Positions 23,671 through 31,719 of a stretch of 64,000 bases of DNA are shown here, piece by piece. Source of the DNA: Pseudothauera nasutitermitis (GTDB lineage Bacteria > Pseudomonadota > Gammaproteobacteria > Burkholderiales > Rhodocyclaceae); NCBI RefSeq assembly GCF_004801295.1, contig NZ_SSOC01000005.1:186001-250000 (forward strand), in the 5' to 3' direction. The position numbers and the translations under genes were made by a program. The notes below the pieces were generated by a model, which ran no database searches, was not told the origin of the DNA, and saw only the letters and a program-made list of their open reading frames with translations. Numbering within the stretch: the stretch's first letter is position 1; the number at the start of each line of letters is the position of its first letter.

Positions 23671-23990
23671 TTGAATTGAAACGATTTTTAACAAATCTGG
23701 GCAAACCGGTGTGCAGACCACCCAAAAACATGAAGAATGCCCGCGGACGATATCGGCATTCAGCGAAAATTCATTTCAAATCAATGCTATGCATCCATCC
23801 ACAGGGAAGGACCGGACAAACACACACCATCGCCGGAGGCGGGTCGAATTTCTCCCACGGGCGAGAAAAAAACCTCCTCGCCGGCGATGCCCGGACGCAT
23901 GCCGGCACGGCTCGCGGGCACGCGCGGCAGGAAGTCGCAAAGGGGAAAAATACGGGGGGAACGCGCACCGGGCGCGCCTGCCCGGCCGGC

Positions 23991-24239
23991 TCAGTCAGGC
24001 CGTGAAGCCTCGCGCGCGCGGCGCCACAGCACGGTGTTGCCGATCAGCAGGCGCTCCATCAGGCCTGCGGCCTCCAGGCGCTCCAGGGCGATGAGGGAGA
24101 TCACCGGCGACTCCGGCAGGCCAGGCCACAGGATCCACCAGCGGTGGATTCCTTCGAGCGTGTCCGCGCTGTCCGGGCGCTGCGCCAGGAACTCGCGGAT
24201 TGCTGCTTCGGCAAAGAGAACGACCTGTTCGTCGACCAT
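23991..24239 (-). CDS. Small hypothetical protein between sigma-54 activator and T6SS promoter
   Basis: 82 residues. It is acidic at the N-terminus, then contains Trp-rich and Leu-rich helices: TLEGIHRWWILWPGLPESP (about 27-45), ALERLEAAGLMERL and a basic end LLIGNTVLWRRAREA. The layout (helix, WW-containing turn, helix, short strand pair) resembles a small winged-helix-like or adaptor protein. I recall similar small proteins near sigma-54 regulators in other betaproteobacteria but cannot name the family. It has no signal peptide or membrane segment. It is on the same strand as the activator before it and the T6SS after it, so it may modulate the activator or the promoter. Function unknown. 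Confidence 0.65.
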   Translation of the reverse strand: MVDEQVVLFAEAAIREFLAQRPDSADTLEGIHRWWILWPGLPESPVISLIALERLEAAGLMERLLIGNTVLWRRAREASRPD

Positions 24240-24416
24240 GGCTCAAGGGGCTTCCGGACGGCATGCACGCAACGAACGTGCCCGCCGGACGAATCCCCGC
24301 AACGGGTTGATGCCATGGATTGGATACGCCTTGGCCGGTCCGCCCGCAAGGTGGAAATTCACCCGGCCATGGAAAAAACCACCCGGTGGCCATCCGCGGG
24401 CGCGGGCGGGACGGCC

Positions 24417-25424
24417 TCAGCCGGACCACACGGCCGTGCCGCCGTCCTCGCTGCCGACGCCGTACTTGCGCACCAGCTTGCCGAAGGCGCTGCGATCCTG
24501 GCGCGCCAGGCGCGCGGCGTGCGAGATGTTGCCCTGGGTACGCGAAAGCAGCGCGCACACGTAGTCGCGCTCGAACTCGGCCACGGCCCGCGCCTTGGCC
24601 TCGCGGAAGGCCGGCAGCTCCCCTTTGCTTTCATTGCGCGGCGCCTGGGCGGGCGCGGGCATCAGTTCGGCACGCGACTCACCCAGGCGCAGCTCGCTGT
24701 CCTCGCACATCAGGAATTCCCGGTGCATCACGTTTTCCAGCTCGCGCACGTTGCCGGGCCACGCGTAGCGCTCGATGAAGGCCAGCCCCTCCGCATGCAG
24801 CCGTTTGGGCGGCAGGCGGTACTGGTGGCTGAAGCGCTGCAGCATCGCACGCGCCAGCACTTCCGCATCCCCTTCGCGCTCGCGCAGCGGCGGCATGTGC
24901 AAGGTGATGACGTTCAGGCGATAGAGCAGATCCTTGCGGAACAGGCGCGCCTCCGCCAGGCCCTTCAGATCGGCGTTGCTCGCCACCGCCACGCGCACGT
25001 CCACCTGGCGCAGCGCGCCGCCGCCCACGCGGCGGTAGGTACGGTCCTGCAGGAAGCGCAGCAAGGCCGCCTGCGCCCTGGGGCTCAGCGCATCGACCTC
25101 GTCGAGGAACAGCGTACCGCCGGCCGCCTCGCCGATCAGCCCGGCGGACGCGTTCTTCGCATCGGTGAACGCGCCACGCTCGTGGCCGAACAGCTCGCTC
25201 TCCACCAGCGACTCCGACAGCGCCCCGCAATTGACCGGCACGAACGGGCGGTCGGAACGCGCGCTCAGATAATGGATCGCACGCACCGCGAGTTCCTTGC
25301 CGGTGCCGGTCTCGCCATTGACCAGCACGGTGGCGTCGAGGCGCGCCAGGCTGTGTATCCGCCCGACGACCTTCTGGAACTGGGGAGATGAACCGATCAG
25401 GTTGAAGCGCGACAGACTTTCCAT
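24417..25424 (-). CDS. Sigma-54-dependent transcriptional activator without sensor domain
   Basis: 335 residues, starting almost directly with the AAA+ domain. Walker A GETGTGKE is at 37-44, the sigma-54 contact loop GAFTDA at 84-89, Walker B TLFLDE at 104-109, and the RFRKDLLYRLNV-type sensor region near 180. A Fis-type DNA-binding helix-turn-helix ends the protein (ISHAARLARQDRSAFGKLV). There is no receiver, GAF or PAS domain, so activity is probably set by expression or a partner protein, as with PspF-like activators. The loop has Asp in place of the second Gly of the usual GAFTGA. Start 25424 follows AAGGGAAC. It is the obvious candidate to activate the T6SS promoter, as VasH does elsewhere. 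Confidence 0.9.
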   Translation of the reverse strand: MESLSRFNLIGSSPQFQKVVGRIHSLARLDATVLVNGETGTGKELAVRAIHYLSARSDRPFVPVNCGALSESLVESELFGHERGAFTDAKNASAGLIGEAAGGTLFLDEVDALSPRAQAALLRFLQDRTYRRVGGGALRQVDVRVAVASNADLKGLAEARLFRKDLLYRLNVITLHMPPLREREGDAEVLARAMLQRFSHQYRLPPKRLHAEGLAFIERYAWPGNVRELENVMHREFLMCEDSELRLGESRAELMPAPAQAPRNESKGELPAFREAKARAVAEFERDYVCALLSRTQGNISHAARLARQDRSAFGKLVRKYGVGSEDGGTAVWSG

Positions 25425-25874
25425 CAGAGTTCCCTTGCGGACCGGCGCCGGGGCAGCATGCAAGCGCCGCCCGGCCAACCCGTGGCCATCCACTCAGCCT
25501 ATTGAAACGCCGGAATCCGACTGCTGCACGGCACACCGGCATCGGAATTAAGCAGTAAAGAATAAGCCAGAGGCCACGTCAACCAACCAGATGGAATGAA
25601 TGCCGCCTAGGTAACCCGCGTGCAAGCCCGCGTGCGGGGGCGCCGCTTCTCCGGCAATGGGGGGTGCGGAGCGGGCCGCCGGCCGGCACCGGGCACGGCA
25701 TGCCCAAGTGATGCGCGCCGGCTGCGGCACGGCCCAGGCATGCGGGAAATCGTCTATAACCGCGGGGGCCGCGTGCCCCCGCCCTCCCCCTTCCCGCAGC
25801 GCAATATCGACAATCCGATGAATTGCCACCCATCACATCGACGCATCGATTGGCAACGATATCAGAATGCCGAT
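25425..25874. other. Divergent intergenic region between the activator and the XRE regulator
   Basis: About 450 bases with no convincing gene. Close to the regulator start there is TTGCCA (25823-25828) and TGGCAA (25851-25856), an inverted pair spanning a palindromic ATCGAT (25845-25850). ATCGAT is found again on the far side of the regulator gene. These are good candidate operators for the XRE protein. The left part near 25430-25620 shows nothing clear. Confidence 0.45.
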
Positions 25875-26519
25875 ATGAAAACCTTTGGTTCGCGGCTCAA
25901 GGCGGCACGCAAAGCGGCGGGATTGTCGCAGGTGCAGCTCGCCCGGATGGTCGGCATGTCGCAGGGCAACCTGTCGGACATCGAGAACGACCACGTGCCG
26001 ACCTCCACCTTCACGCCCAAGCTCGCCGCCACCCTCGGCATCGAGGCGCTCTGGCTGGCCGAAGGGCGCGGGGCGCGCCAGCCGCAGGCGGCCCGCGCCG
26101 ACCTCCATGCCGCAGAACCGCCCAGCCCGGGGTATTATCCCGAGCGGATTTCTCCCGTTCCCATGCATAATTTCCCGGTACTGTACGCCGAGGACATCAT
26201 GGCGGGACGCAGCCCGGACGCCGACGAATTCATCTGGATCGCCCAGGAAACCCTGGCCGGCCCGGGCGGGCTGTGCGTGACCAAAGGCTTTCACGTGTGG
26301 CTCGACCGCCTCGCGGAGCATCGTGCGGGCGACCTGGTGCTGGTGCGCATCGCCGGCGGTCCGCCGGTGCTGCGACGGATTCTCGTCGTACAGGGCATCG
26401 AGTACCTGGCCACCGACGCGCCCGACGGCGCCCACCCCTTCGGCGACGACTGCGAGCGCCTCGGCGTTGCGCTGACCTGCTACCCGCCTCCCCTCAAGCG
26501 TCCGCGCCTCAGGGGCTAG
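25875..26519 (+). CDS. XRE-family regulator with degenerate S24/LexA-like C-terminus
   Basis: 214 residues. An N-terminal helix-turn-helix (residues 1-60: FGSRLKAARKAAGLSQVQLA and MSQGNLSDIEN) is followed by a linker and a C-terminal domain. That domain resembles the phage-repressor/LexA fold, with the stretch GDLVLVRIAGGPPVLRRILV. The usual Ser of the SxE-type catalytic site is not visible, and the general-base Lys position reads Arg, so self-cleavage is unlikely. It probably represses itself and the next small gene. Start 25875 was chosen because the helix-turn-helix begins directly after it; earlier in-frame codons run through the palindromic region. Confidence 0.8.
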   Translation: MKTFGSRLKAARKAAGLSQVQLARMVGMSQGNLSDIENDHVPTSTFTPKLAATLGIEALWLAEGRGARQPQAARADLHAAEPPSPGYYPERISPVPMHNFPVLYAEDIMAGRSPDADEFIWIAQETLAGPGGLCVTKGFHVWLDRLAEHRAGDLVLVRIAGGPPVLRRILVVQGIEYLATDAPDGAHPFGDDCERLGVALTCYPPPLKRPRLRG

Positions 26520-26558
26520 GGCACACGCCTTTCACCTGCGGTAACCGGCATGGCATCC

Positions 26559-26600
26559 ATCGATGTACCGATTGACATAATCAATCGTTTTATCGATATT
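26559..26600 (+). promoter_or_regulatory. Sigma-70-like promoter with palindromic operator
   Basis: TTGACA (26572-26577) is followed 17 bases later by GATATT, a reasonable -35/-10 pair. It overlaps an inverted repeat GATTGA-N5-TCAATC (26570-26586). Two ATCGAT palindromes flank it (26559-26564 and 26592-26597), and the same hexamer lies before the XRE gene. This looks like a repressed promoter for the following small ORF. Confidence 0.5.
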
Positions 26601-26644
26601 TCGGTTTTCCGATTTCTGCCTGGCTCCTCCAGGCACTTCCGCCG

Positions 26645-26872
26645 ATGCGAACCCTGTTCCTGCCTCCACCGGTCGGCCGCAGGCTGCAGCTGAACTTCCT
26701 GGATACCATCCGGCCGGAGTTCAAGCCGCCCGGCTACGCTCCGCGCGAACTGGTCAGCGACGAGGCCATCGGCACGCTCGACGCGCCCGATGCCATGCCT
26801 GCCGGCGCGGTGTACCGGGCACAGTCCAACGGCATCATCATGCAGCGTGTGGCGCACCGCCGGCGCTGGTAG
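26645..26872 (+). CDS. Small hypothetical protein, 75 aa
   Basis: 75 residues with no recognised domain. It is basic at both ends and has Pro-rich segments (LFLPPPVGRRLQLNFLD, RPEFKPPGYAPRELVSDEA). It lies 45 bases after a plausible sigma-70 promoter with operator-like palindromes and in the same direction as the XRE regulator. The ribosome-binding site is weak, and an opposite-strand frame also exists, so this may not be a real gene. Confidence 0.4.
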   Translation: MRTLFLPPPVGRRLQLNFLDTIRPEFKPPGYAPRELVSDEAIGTLDAPDAMPAGAVYRAQSNGIIMQRVAHRRRW

Positions 26873-26933
26873 CACCCTGTCCGGCAAGGCATGCAACCCG
26901 CAAGCCCGGTCGCGCCGGGGCGCCCGCGGCCGA

Positions 26934-28409
26934 TCAGTCGATGCGGGTATCCAGCCCGCCTTCGGCGATTTCCGCCGCGCGCAGCACGGCGCGGGCCTTG
27001 TTGCGGGTTTCCTGCCATTCCGATTCGGGATCGGAATCGGCCACGATGCCGGCGCCGGCCTGCGTGTGGAGCTGGCCGTCCTTGATCACCCCGGTACGGA
27101 TGGCGATGGCCAGGTCCATGTCGCCGTGGAAGCCGATGTAGCCCACCGAACCGGCGTAGATGCCGCGCTTGACCGGCTCCAGTTCGTCGATGATCTCCAT
27201 GGCGCGCACCTTGGGCGCGCCGGACACGGTGCCGGCCGGGAAGCTGGCGCGCAGCACCGCCAGGGCGTTGAGGCCATCCTTGAGCCTGGCCTCGACGTTG
27301 GAGACGATGTGCATCACGTGGGAGTAGCGCTCGATGGTGAACTGCTCGGTGACGCGCACGCTGCCCACCTCCGCCACGCGCCCGGCATCGTTGCGGCCCA
27401 GGTCGAGCAGTTGCAGGTGTTCGGCGCGTTCCTTCTGGTCGGCCAGCAGGTCTTCTTCCAGGGCCAGGTCCTCGGCCGGCGTGGCGCCGCGCTTGCGCGT
27501 GCCGGCGATGGGCCGCACGGTGACGTTGCCATCCTCCAGGCGCACCAGGATCTCGGGCGAGGCGCCCACCACCTGGAAGTCCTCGAAGTTGAAGTAGAAC
27601 ATGTAGGGCGAGGGGTTCAGCGTGCGGATGGCGCGGTACAGCGCCAGCGGCTCGGCGCCGAAGGGTTTGCTCATGCGCTGGGAGAGCACCACCTGCATGA
27701 CGTCGCCTTCGACGATGTAGTCCTTGGCGCGGCGCACGGCGTCCTTGAAGGCTTCTTCGCCGAAGCTGGAGACCGCGGGGCGCGATTCGCAGCGCACTTC
27801 CGGCGGAATGACGGCCGGCTCGCGCAGGCGGGCGAGCAGTTCCTTCAGGCGCTTCCTGGCACGCTTGTAGGCGCCGGGCACCTCGGGCTCGGCATACACC
27901 ACCAAAGTGAGCTTGCCGGACAGGTTGTCGACGATGGCGATCTCTTCGGAGAGCAGCAGCACGATGTCCGGCGTGCCCAGCGTGTCTTCCTTCTCCGTCC
28001 TGGCCAGGCGCGGCTCGATGTAGCGCACCGTGTCGTAGCCGAAGCAGCCCACCAGGCCGCCGGCGAAGCGCGGCAGGTGCTCGCGCGGCGGCACCTTGAT
28101 GCGCGCCATGAACTCGGCGACGAAGTTCAGCGGGTCGCCGTAGTCGCGCCGTTCCACCAGGCGGTTGCCGGTGAGCAGCAGGGCGGAGCGCCCATACACT
28201 TCGATGCGCGTGGGCGAGGACAGGCCGATGAAGGAGTAGCGCCCGAAACGCTCGCCGCCCTGCACGGATTCGAGCAGGTAGGTCCACGGCTCGTTGGCGA
28301 GCTTCAGGTAGATGGACAGCGGCGTGTCGAGATCGGCGAAGGTCTCGAGGGTGACCGGAATGCGGTTGTAGCCCTGCGCGGCGAGGGCGTTGAATTCTTG
28401 TTCGAGCAT
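26934..28409 (-). CDS. trpE: Anthranilate synthase component I
   Basis: 491 residues. It converts chorismate to anthranilate with TrpG supplying ammonia, the first step of tryptophan synthesis. The tryptophan-feedback motif LLES (45-48) followed by Ser ten residues on is intact, as are the catalytic stretches [46 protein letters not shown] and the C-terminal [13 protein letters not shown]. Start 28409 follows GGAGTCACC. Upstream on the same strand are gph and rpe, the usual betaproteobacterial order. TrpG, normally next, is not found downstream; instead the T6SS-associated regulator region begins. I looked for a Trp-codon leader peptide in the 234 bases before the gene and saw none. Confidence 0.97.
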   Translation of the reverse strand: MLEQEFNALAAQGYNRIPVTLETFADLDTPLSIYLKLANEPWTYLLESVQGGERFGRYSFIGLSSPTRIEVYGRSALLLTGNRLVERRDYGDPLNFVAEFMARIKVPPREHLPRFAGGLVGCFGYDTVRYIEPRLARTEKEDTLGTPDIVLLLSEEIAIVDNLSGKLTLVVYAEPEVPGAYKRARKRLKELLARLREPAVIPPEVRCESRPAVSSFGEEAFKDAVRRAKDYIVEGDVMQVVLSQRMSKPFGAEPLALYRAIRTLNPSPYMFYFNFEDFQVVGASPEILVRLEDGNVTVRPIAGTRKRGATPAEDLALEEDLLADQKERAEHLQLLDLGRNDAGRVAEVGSVRVTEQFTIERYSHVMHIVSNVEARLKDGLNALAVLRASFPAGTVSGAPKVRAMEIIDELEPVKRGIYAGSVGYIGFHGDMDLAIAIRTGVIKDGQLHTQAGAGIVADSDPESEWQETRNKARAVLRAAEIAEGGLDTRID

Positions 28410-28643
28410 GGTGACTCCACGGAAGGCGGTTCGATTCGGACTTTCTGGGGCGGATGCGCGGCCGGCGTGGCGGCACCCGCGGGCGGGGGCGGTGGTCAGT
28501 GGCCCGCAGGCCAACGGCGCCAGCCGCGCGCGGGCGCGGCATGGGGGAACCCCTGTTGCGTGCAGTCCGAAACCCGGTTGGAGAGAGTCACGATTCGATC
28601 TGGCGAGAGCGCGGAGATGCGGGGTGGGAGAAGCCCGGAGACC

Positions 28644-29318
28644 TCAGCGGGGCTGCAGGTGGTCGAGCGTTTCAAGCGCGTTCGATAGTAGCCCATCGCA
28701 ATCGATGGCGTCTACGGGCACACCCCCTTCGCTATAGCCATAGCGCACCAGCAGCACGGGCACGCCGGCGGCGCGCGCGGCCAGGGAATCGTTGATCGAA
28801 TCGCCGATCATCAGGGCGCGGGCCGGTTCCACGTCGAGCAGCGCGCAGGCATGCACGACCATCTCGGGATCGGGCTTGCGGGTGGGCAGGGTGTCGCCGG
28901 ACACCACGGCCTCGAAGAACCCGCTCAGGCCCATGTGCGCGAGCAGCGGATCGGTGAAGGCGGTGGACTTGTTGGTCACCACGGCCAGCCGGCGGCCCTG
29001 CGCACGCAGCGTGTCGAGGGTTTCGCGCACGCCGGGGTAGATCGTGGTGTTGCGCCCATTGACGCGGGCGTAGTGGCGGCGGAACACCGGCAGCGCGGCA
29101 TCGATTTCCGCCTCGCTGGCGTGGGCGTTTTCGGTGAGGCTGCGGCGCACCAGGTTGGCGATGCCCTTGCCGACGAAGCTGTGGATTTCTTCGAGCGGGC
29201 GGACCGGCCTGCCCAGTTCGGCGAGCATGCCATTCACCCCGTCGGCCAGGTCGGCAATGGTGTCGAGCAGGGTGCCGTCCAGGTCGAACAGCACCGCGTC
29301 GGCGGCGTAGTGCGGCAT
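28644..29318 (-). CDS. gph: Phosphoglycolate phosphatase (HAD superfamily)
   Basis: 224 residues. HAD motif I FDLDGTLLDT lies at the N-terminus, motif II (VVTNK) near 115, motif III with the Lys of RKPDPEM, and motif IV MIGDSINDS. The length and the position directly after rpe (two-base gap) match the rpe-gph-trpE cluster of betaproteobacteria. The enzyme removes phosphate from 2-phosphoglycolate, a toxic by-product made in DNA repair and carbon metabolism. The start is ATG 29318. A related sugar-phosphate phosphatase role cannot be excluded, but the neighbourhood favours Gph. Confidence 0.93.
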   Translation of the reverse strand: MPHYAADAVLFDLDGTLLDTIADLADGVNGMLAELGRPVRPLEEIHSFVGKGIANLVRRSLTENAHASEAEIDAALPVFRRHYARVNGRNTTIYPGVRETLDTLRAQGRRLAVVTNKSTAFTDPLLAHMGLSGFFEAVVSGDTLPTRKPDPEMVVHACALLDVEPARALMIGDSINDSLAARAAGVPVLLVRYGYSEGGVPVDAIDCDGLLSNALETLDHLQPR

Positions 29319-29320
29319 GG

Positions 29321-30019
29321 TCAGCGTGCCTCCACGCCGGCCAGTTCGGCGCGCAGCGCGGCGATCACCGAATCGTAGCGGTTGGGGTCCTCGCTGCGCG
29401 CGGCGCCGAACACCGCCGAGCCGGCCACGAAGGTGTCCGCCCCGGCGGCGGCGATCTCGGCGATGTTGTCCACCTTCACCCCGCCGTCGATCTCCAGCAG
29501 GATGCGCCGGCCGCTGGCGGCCTCGTAGGCATCCAGCCTGGCACGCGTGGCGCGCAGCTTGTTGAGCGTCTCGGGGATGAACTTCTGCCCGCCGAAGCCG
29601 GGGTTGACGCTCATCAGCAGCACCACGTCGAGCTTGTCGAGCACGTGGTCCATCCAGTGCAGCGGGGTGGCCGGGTTGAACACCAGGCCGGCCTGACAGC
29701 CGGCTTCGCGGATCAGCCCGAGGGTGCGATCGACGTGCTCGGAGGCTTCCGGGTGGAAGGTGATGATGTTGGCCCCGGCGCGGGCGAAGTCGCCGACGAT
29801 GCGGTCGACCGGCTTGACCATCAGGTGCACGTCGATGGGCGCGGTGACGTGGGGGCGGATCGCCTCGCAGACCAGCGGGCCGACGGTGAGGTTGGGCACG
29901 TAGTGGTTGTCCATCACGTCGAAGTGGATCCAGTCGGCACCGGCGGCGGTGACGTTGCGCACTTCCTCGCCCAGGCGGGCGAAATCGGCGGACAGGATGC
30001 TGGGGGCGATGCGAAACAT
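29321..30019 (-). CDS. rpe: Ribulose-phosphate 3-epimerase
   Basis: 232 residues forming a TIM barrel. Catalytic and metal-binding segments are clear: [56 protein letters not shown] and the C-terminal [10 protein letters not shown]. It interconverts ribulose 5-phosphate and xylulose 5-phosphate in the pentose phosphate pathway. Start 30019 lies after GGAGC; an ATG 24 bases earlier would only add a basic tail. It is followed immediately by gph, consistent with one transcript. Confidence 0.97.
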   Translation of the reverse strand: MFRIAPSILSADFARLGEEVRNVTAAGADWIHFDVMDNHYVPNLTVGPLVCEAIRPHVTAPIDVHLMVKPVDRIVGDFARAGANIITFHPEASEHVDRTLGLIREAGCQAGLVFNPATPLHWMDHVLDKLDVVLLMSVNPGFGGQKFIPETLNKLRATRARLDAYEAASGRRILLEIDGGVKVDNIAEIAAAGADTFVAGSAVFGAARSEDPNRYDSVIAALRAELAGVEAR

Positions 30020-30085
30020 GCGGAAGCTCCGGACGGACGGCAAGGCGGAATTCTAGCGCGAAGCGCGCCCGTCCTCCCTGCCGCA

Positions 30086-30853
30086 TCAGAACTCCAGCGT
30101 CTGCCCCTGTTCGAGTGCGCTCGCACGCAGACGCCCCGGGTAGGCGGCCACCTGGGCCATGATGCGCTCGCCGACGCCGGGCTTGAGGTGGCTGATGTGC
30201 ACCTGCGGGCTGACGGTGAGTTCGTCGAGCATCATGCCCAGCAGGTTGGGGCACAGGTGGCGGGAGACCAGCGCCAGGCCGTGCTGCTCGTCCGGGAAGG
30301 CGGTTTCGACGACCAGGTGGCGCAGCCGGGTGCAGGTGTTGATGGCCTCGATGAGCGCCTTGCTGTAGGTGGTGTCGCCGGTATAGACCAGTTGGCCGGC
30401 ACCGCTGTCCAGACAGTAGCCGACCGCCGGCACGGTGTGATGCACCGGCAGCGCGGTCAGCGCGCGTTCGCCCAGGCGCACCGTTTCGCCGACCTTGATG
30501 GTCTGGAAGCGCAGGAAGGGGCGGTGGCGGTTGGGAATGGCGGTGAAATCCGGCCACACCAGCCAGTTGAAGATGTGCGAGCGCAGGATGCGGATGGTTT
30601 CCGGCGTGCCGTACACGGTGAGCGGGAAGCGCCGCGCCTCGCCCACCGAATCGACCATCAGCGGGATGGAGGCGATGTGATCCATGTGCGCATGGGTGAG
30701 GAACACATGGTCGATGGCGCGCAGGGCGTCCAGCGCCAGATCCCCGGCGCCGGTGCCGCAGTCGACCAGGATGTCGTCGTCCACGAGGAAGCTCGTGGTC
30801 CTGGACGCAGGCCCACCGATGCCGCCACTGCAGCCGAGTACCTTAAGCTTCAT
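30086..30853 (-). CDS. Metallo-beta-lactamase-fold hydrolase (class II cyclic-nucleotide phosphodiesterase-like)
   Basis: 255 residues. The metal-binding motif THAHMDHIASIP is clear, with CSGGIGGPASRTTSFLVDDD at the start and further His/Asp ligands in HHTVPAVGY, YTGDTTYS and HISHLKPG. The overall layout fits class II 3',5'-cyclic-nucleotide phosphodiesterases, which hydrolyse cAMP or cGMP; a ribonuclease Z-like role is possible but the flexible arm is absent. No signal peptide. The start is ATG 30853. It sits between rpe and the FHA protein on the same strand. The second messenger is not known from sequence. Confidence 0.85.
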   Translation of the reverse strand: MKLKVLGCSGGIGGPASRTTSFLVDDDILVDCGTGAGDLALDALRAIDHVFLTHAHMDHIASIPLMVDSVGEARRFPLTVYGTPETIRILRSHIFNWLVWPDFTAIPNRHRPFLRFQTIKVGETVRLGERALTALPVHHTVPAVGYCLDSGAGQLVYTGDTTYSKALIEAINTCTRLRHLVVETAFPDEQHGLALVSRHLCPNLLGMMLDELTVSPQVHISHLKPGVGERIMAQVAAYPGRLRASALEQGQTLEF

Positions 30854-30983
30854 GCGGGAAGTCCACTTGCCGGCAGCCGGTCGTTCGAAAGGCGCTGCGC
30901 CATACCGGGGCAAAGCCTAACATCGCCGTCACGCGTCCCGGATTGCACAAAATCACACCCACCGGCATCTGCCACGCGCCCGT

Positions 30984-31697
30984 TCAGCCGCGCAGGAAGA
31001 ACTCCATCTTGATGCCGGCGATCTCGATGATGTCGTGGTCCTCCAGGCGATGCGCCTGGGCATCGAGGGTGTGTCCGTTGACCACCGGGAAGTTCGTGCC
31101 TTCCACGTGGGTGATGTAGTAGCCGTGCGGGCGGCGGGTGATCACCGCCACCTGCGTGCCCGGCTTGCCGAGCGTGGTCAGCGACTTGGTGAGCGCCAGT
31201 TCGCGCCCGGCATTGGCACCGCTGAGCACCTGGACCACCCCGGCGGGCAGCTCCCCGGGCAGGCCGTTCTGGTCGAGCGCGTCGGGCGGAAACACCTGGG
31301 TGCTGGCGTGCGCGCGCTCGGACGGCACGAGGGCGTCCACCTCGGGCCGGCCGATGGCGCTGACCGCACCGGTTTCGATCAGATCGAAGGAGCCGGTGCC
31401 GGAAGGCACCGCGTCGACGAGGAACTTCAGGCGGTACTTGCCCAGCTCGATCACGTCGTGATTCTTCAGCACGTGCTTCTTGACCTGCTGGCCATTCACG
31501 TAGGTGCCGTTGGTGCTGTTGAGGTCTTCCAGGAAGGCATCGTTGAGGATGCACACGATGACCGCGTGGTGCCCGCTGATGGCGAGATTGTCGATCTGGA
31601 TGTCATTGTCGGTCTTGCGCCCGATGGTCGTGCGTTCCTTCTTCAGGACGACTTCCTTGAGCACCAGGCCATCCATGCTGAGGATCAACTTCGGCAT
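30984..31697 (-). CDS. Protein with two FHA domains
   Basis: 237 residues. The first FHA domain (about 5-95) has the phosphothreonine-binding loop set TTIGRKTDNDIQ, ISGHHAVI and NSTNGTYVNGQ. The second (about 150-235) is more diverged, with TTLGKPGTQVAVITRRPHGY and EGTNFPVVNG, and lacks some loop residues. FHA domains bind phosphothreonine peptides. The gene follows a PP2C phosphatase by 22 bases. FHA plus PP2C pairs often regulate T6SS assembly, and a T6SS lies about 7 kb away, but no Ser/Thr kinase is in this window. Regulation of another process is equally possible. Confidence 0.9.
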   Translation of the reverse strand: MPKLILSMDGLVLKEVVLKKERTTIGRKTDNDIQIDNLAISGHHAVIVCILNDAFLEDLNSTNGTYVNGQQVKKHVLKNHDVIELGKYRLKFLVDAVPSGTGSFDLIETGAVSAIGRPEVDALVPSERAHASTQVFPPDALDQNGLPGELPAGVVQVLSGANAGRELALTKSLTTLGKPGTQVAVITRRPHGYYITHVEGTNFPVVNGHTLDAQAHRLEDHDIIEIAGIKMEFFLRG

Positions 31698-31719
31698 CGC
31701 CGTTCACCCATTCCTTCGT

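Larger units (their letters stand above)
23495..23990. other. Regulatory intergenic region upstream of the T6SS operon
   Basis: About 500 bases between the 82-residue gene and the fused sheath gene. The half nearest the sheath gene holds the sigma-54-like element and a 6-8-6 palindrome, listed separately. The region from about 23650 to 23870 is clearly richer in A/T than the coding sequence on either side, as expected of a regulatory segment that must bend. A 44-codon frame (ATG at 23625, stop overlapping the sheath start as ATGA) is present but has no other support. I see no complete gene here. Confidence 0.55.

Noticed and set aside
24300-24420. Extra gene between the activator and the 82-residue gene
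   Set aside because: Only short frames with poor codon use and no ribosome-binding site.
28410-28643. Possible trp attenuator leader upstream of trpE
   Set aside because: No short ORF with tandem Trp codons and no terminator/antiterminator pair was found in the gap.
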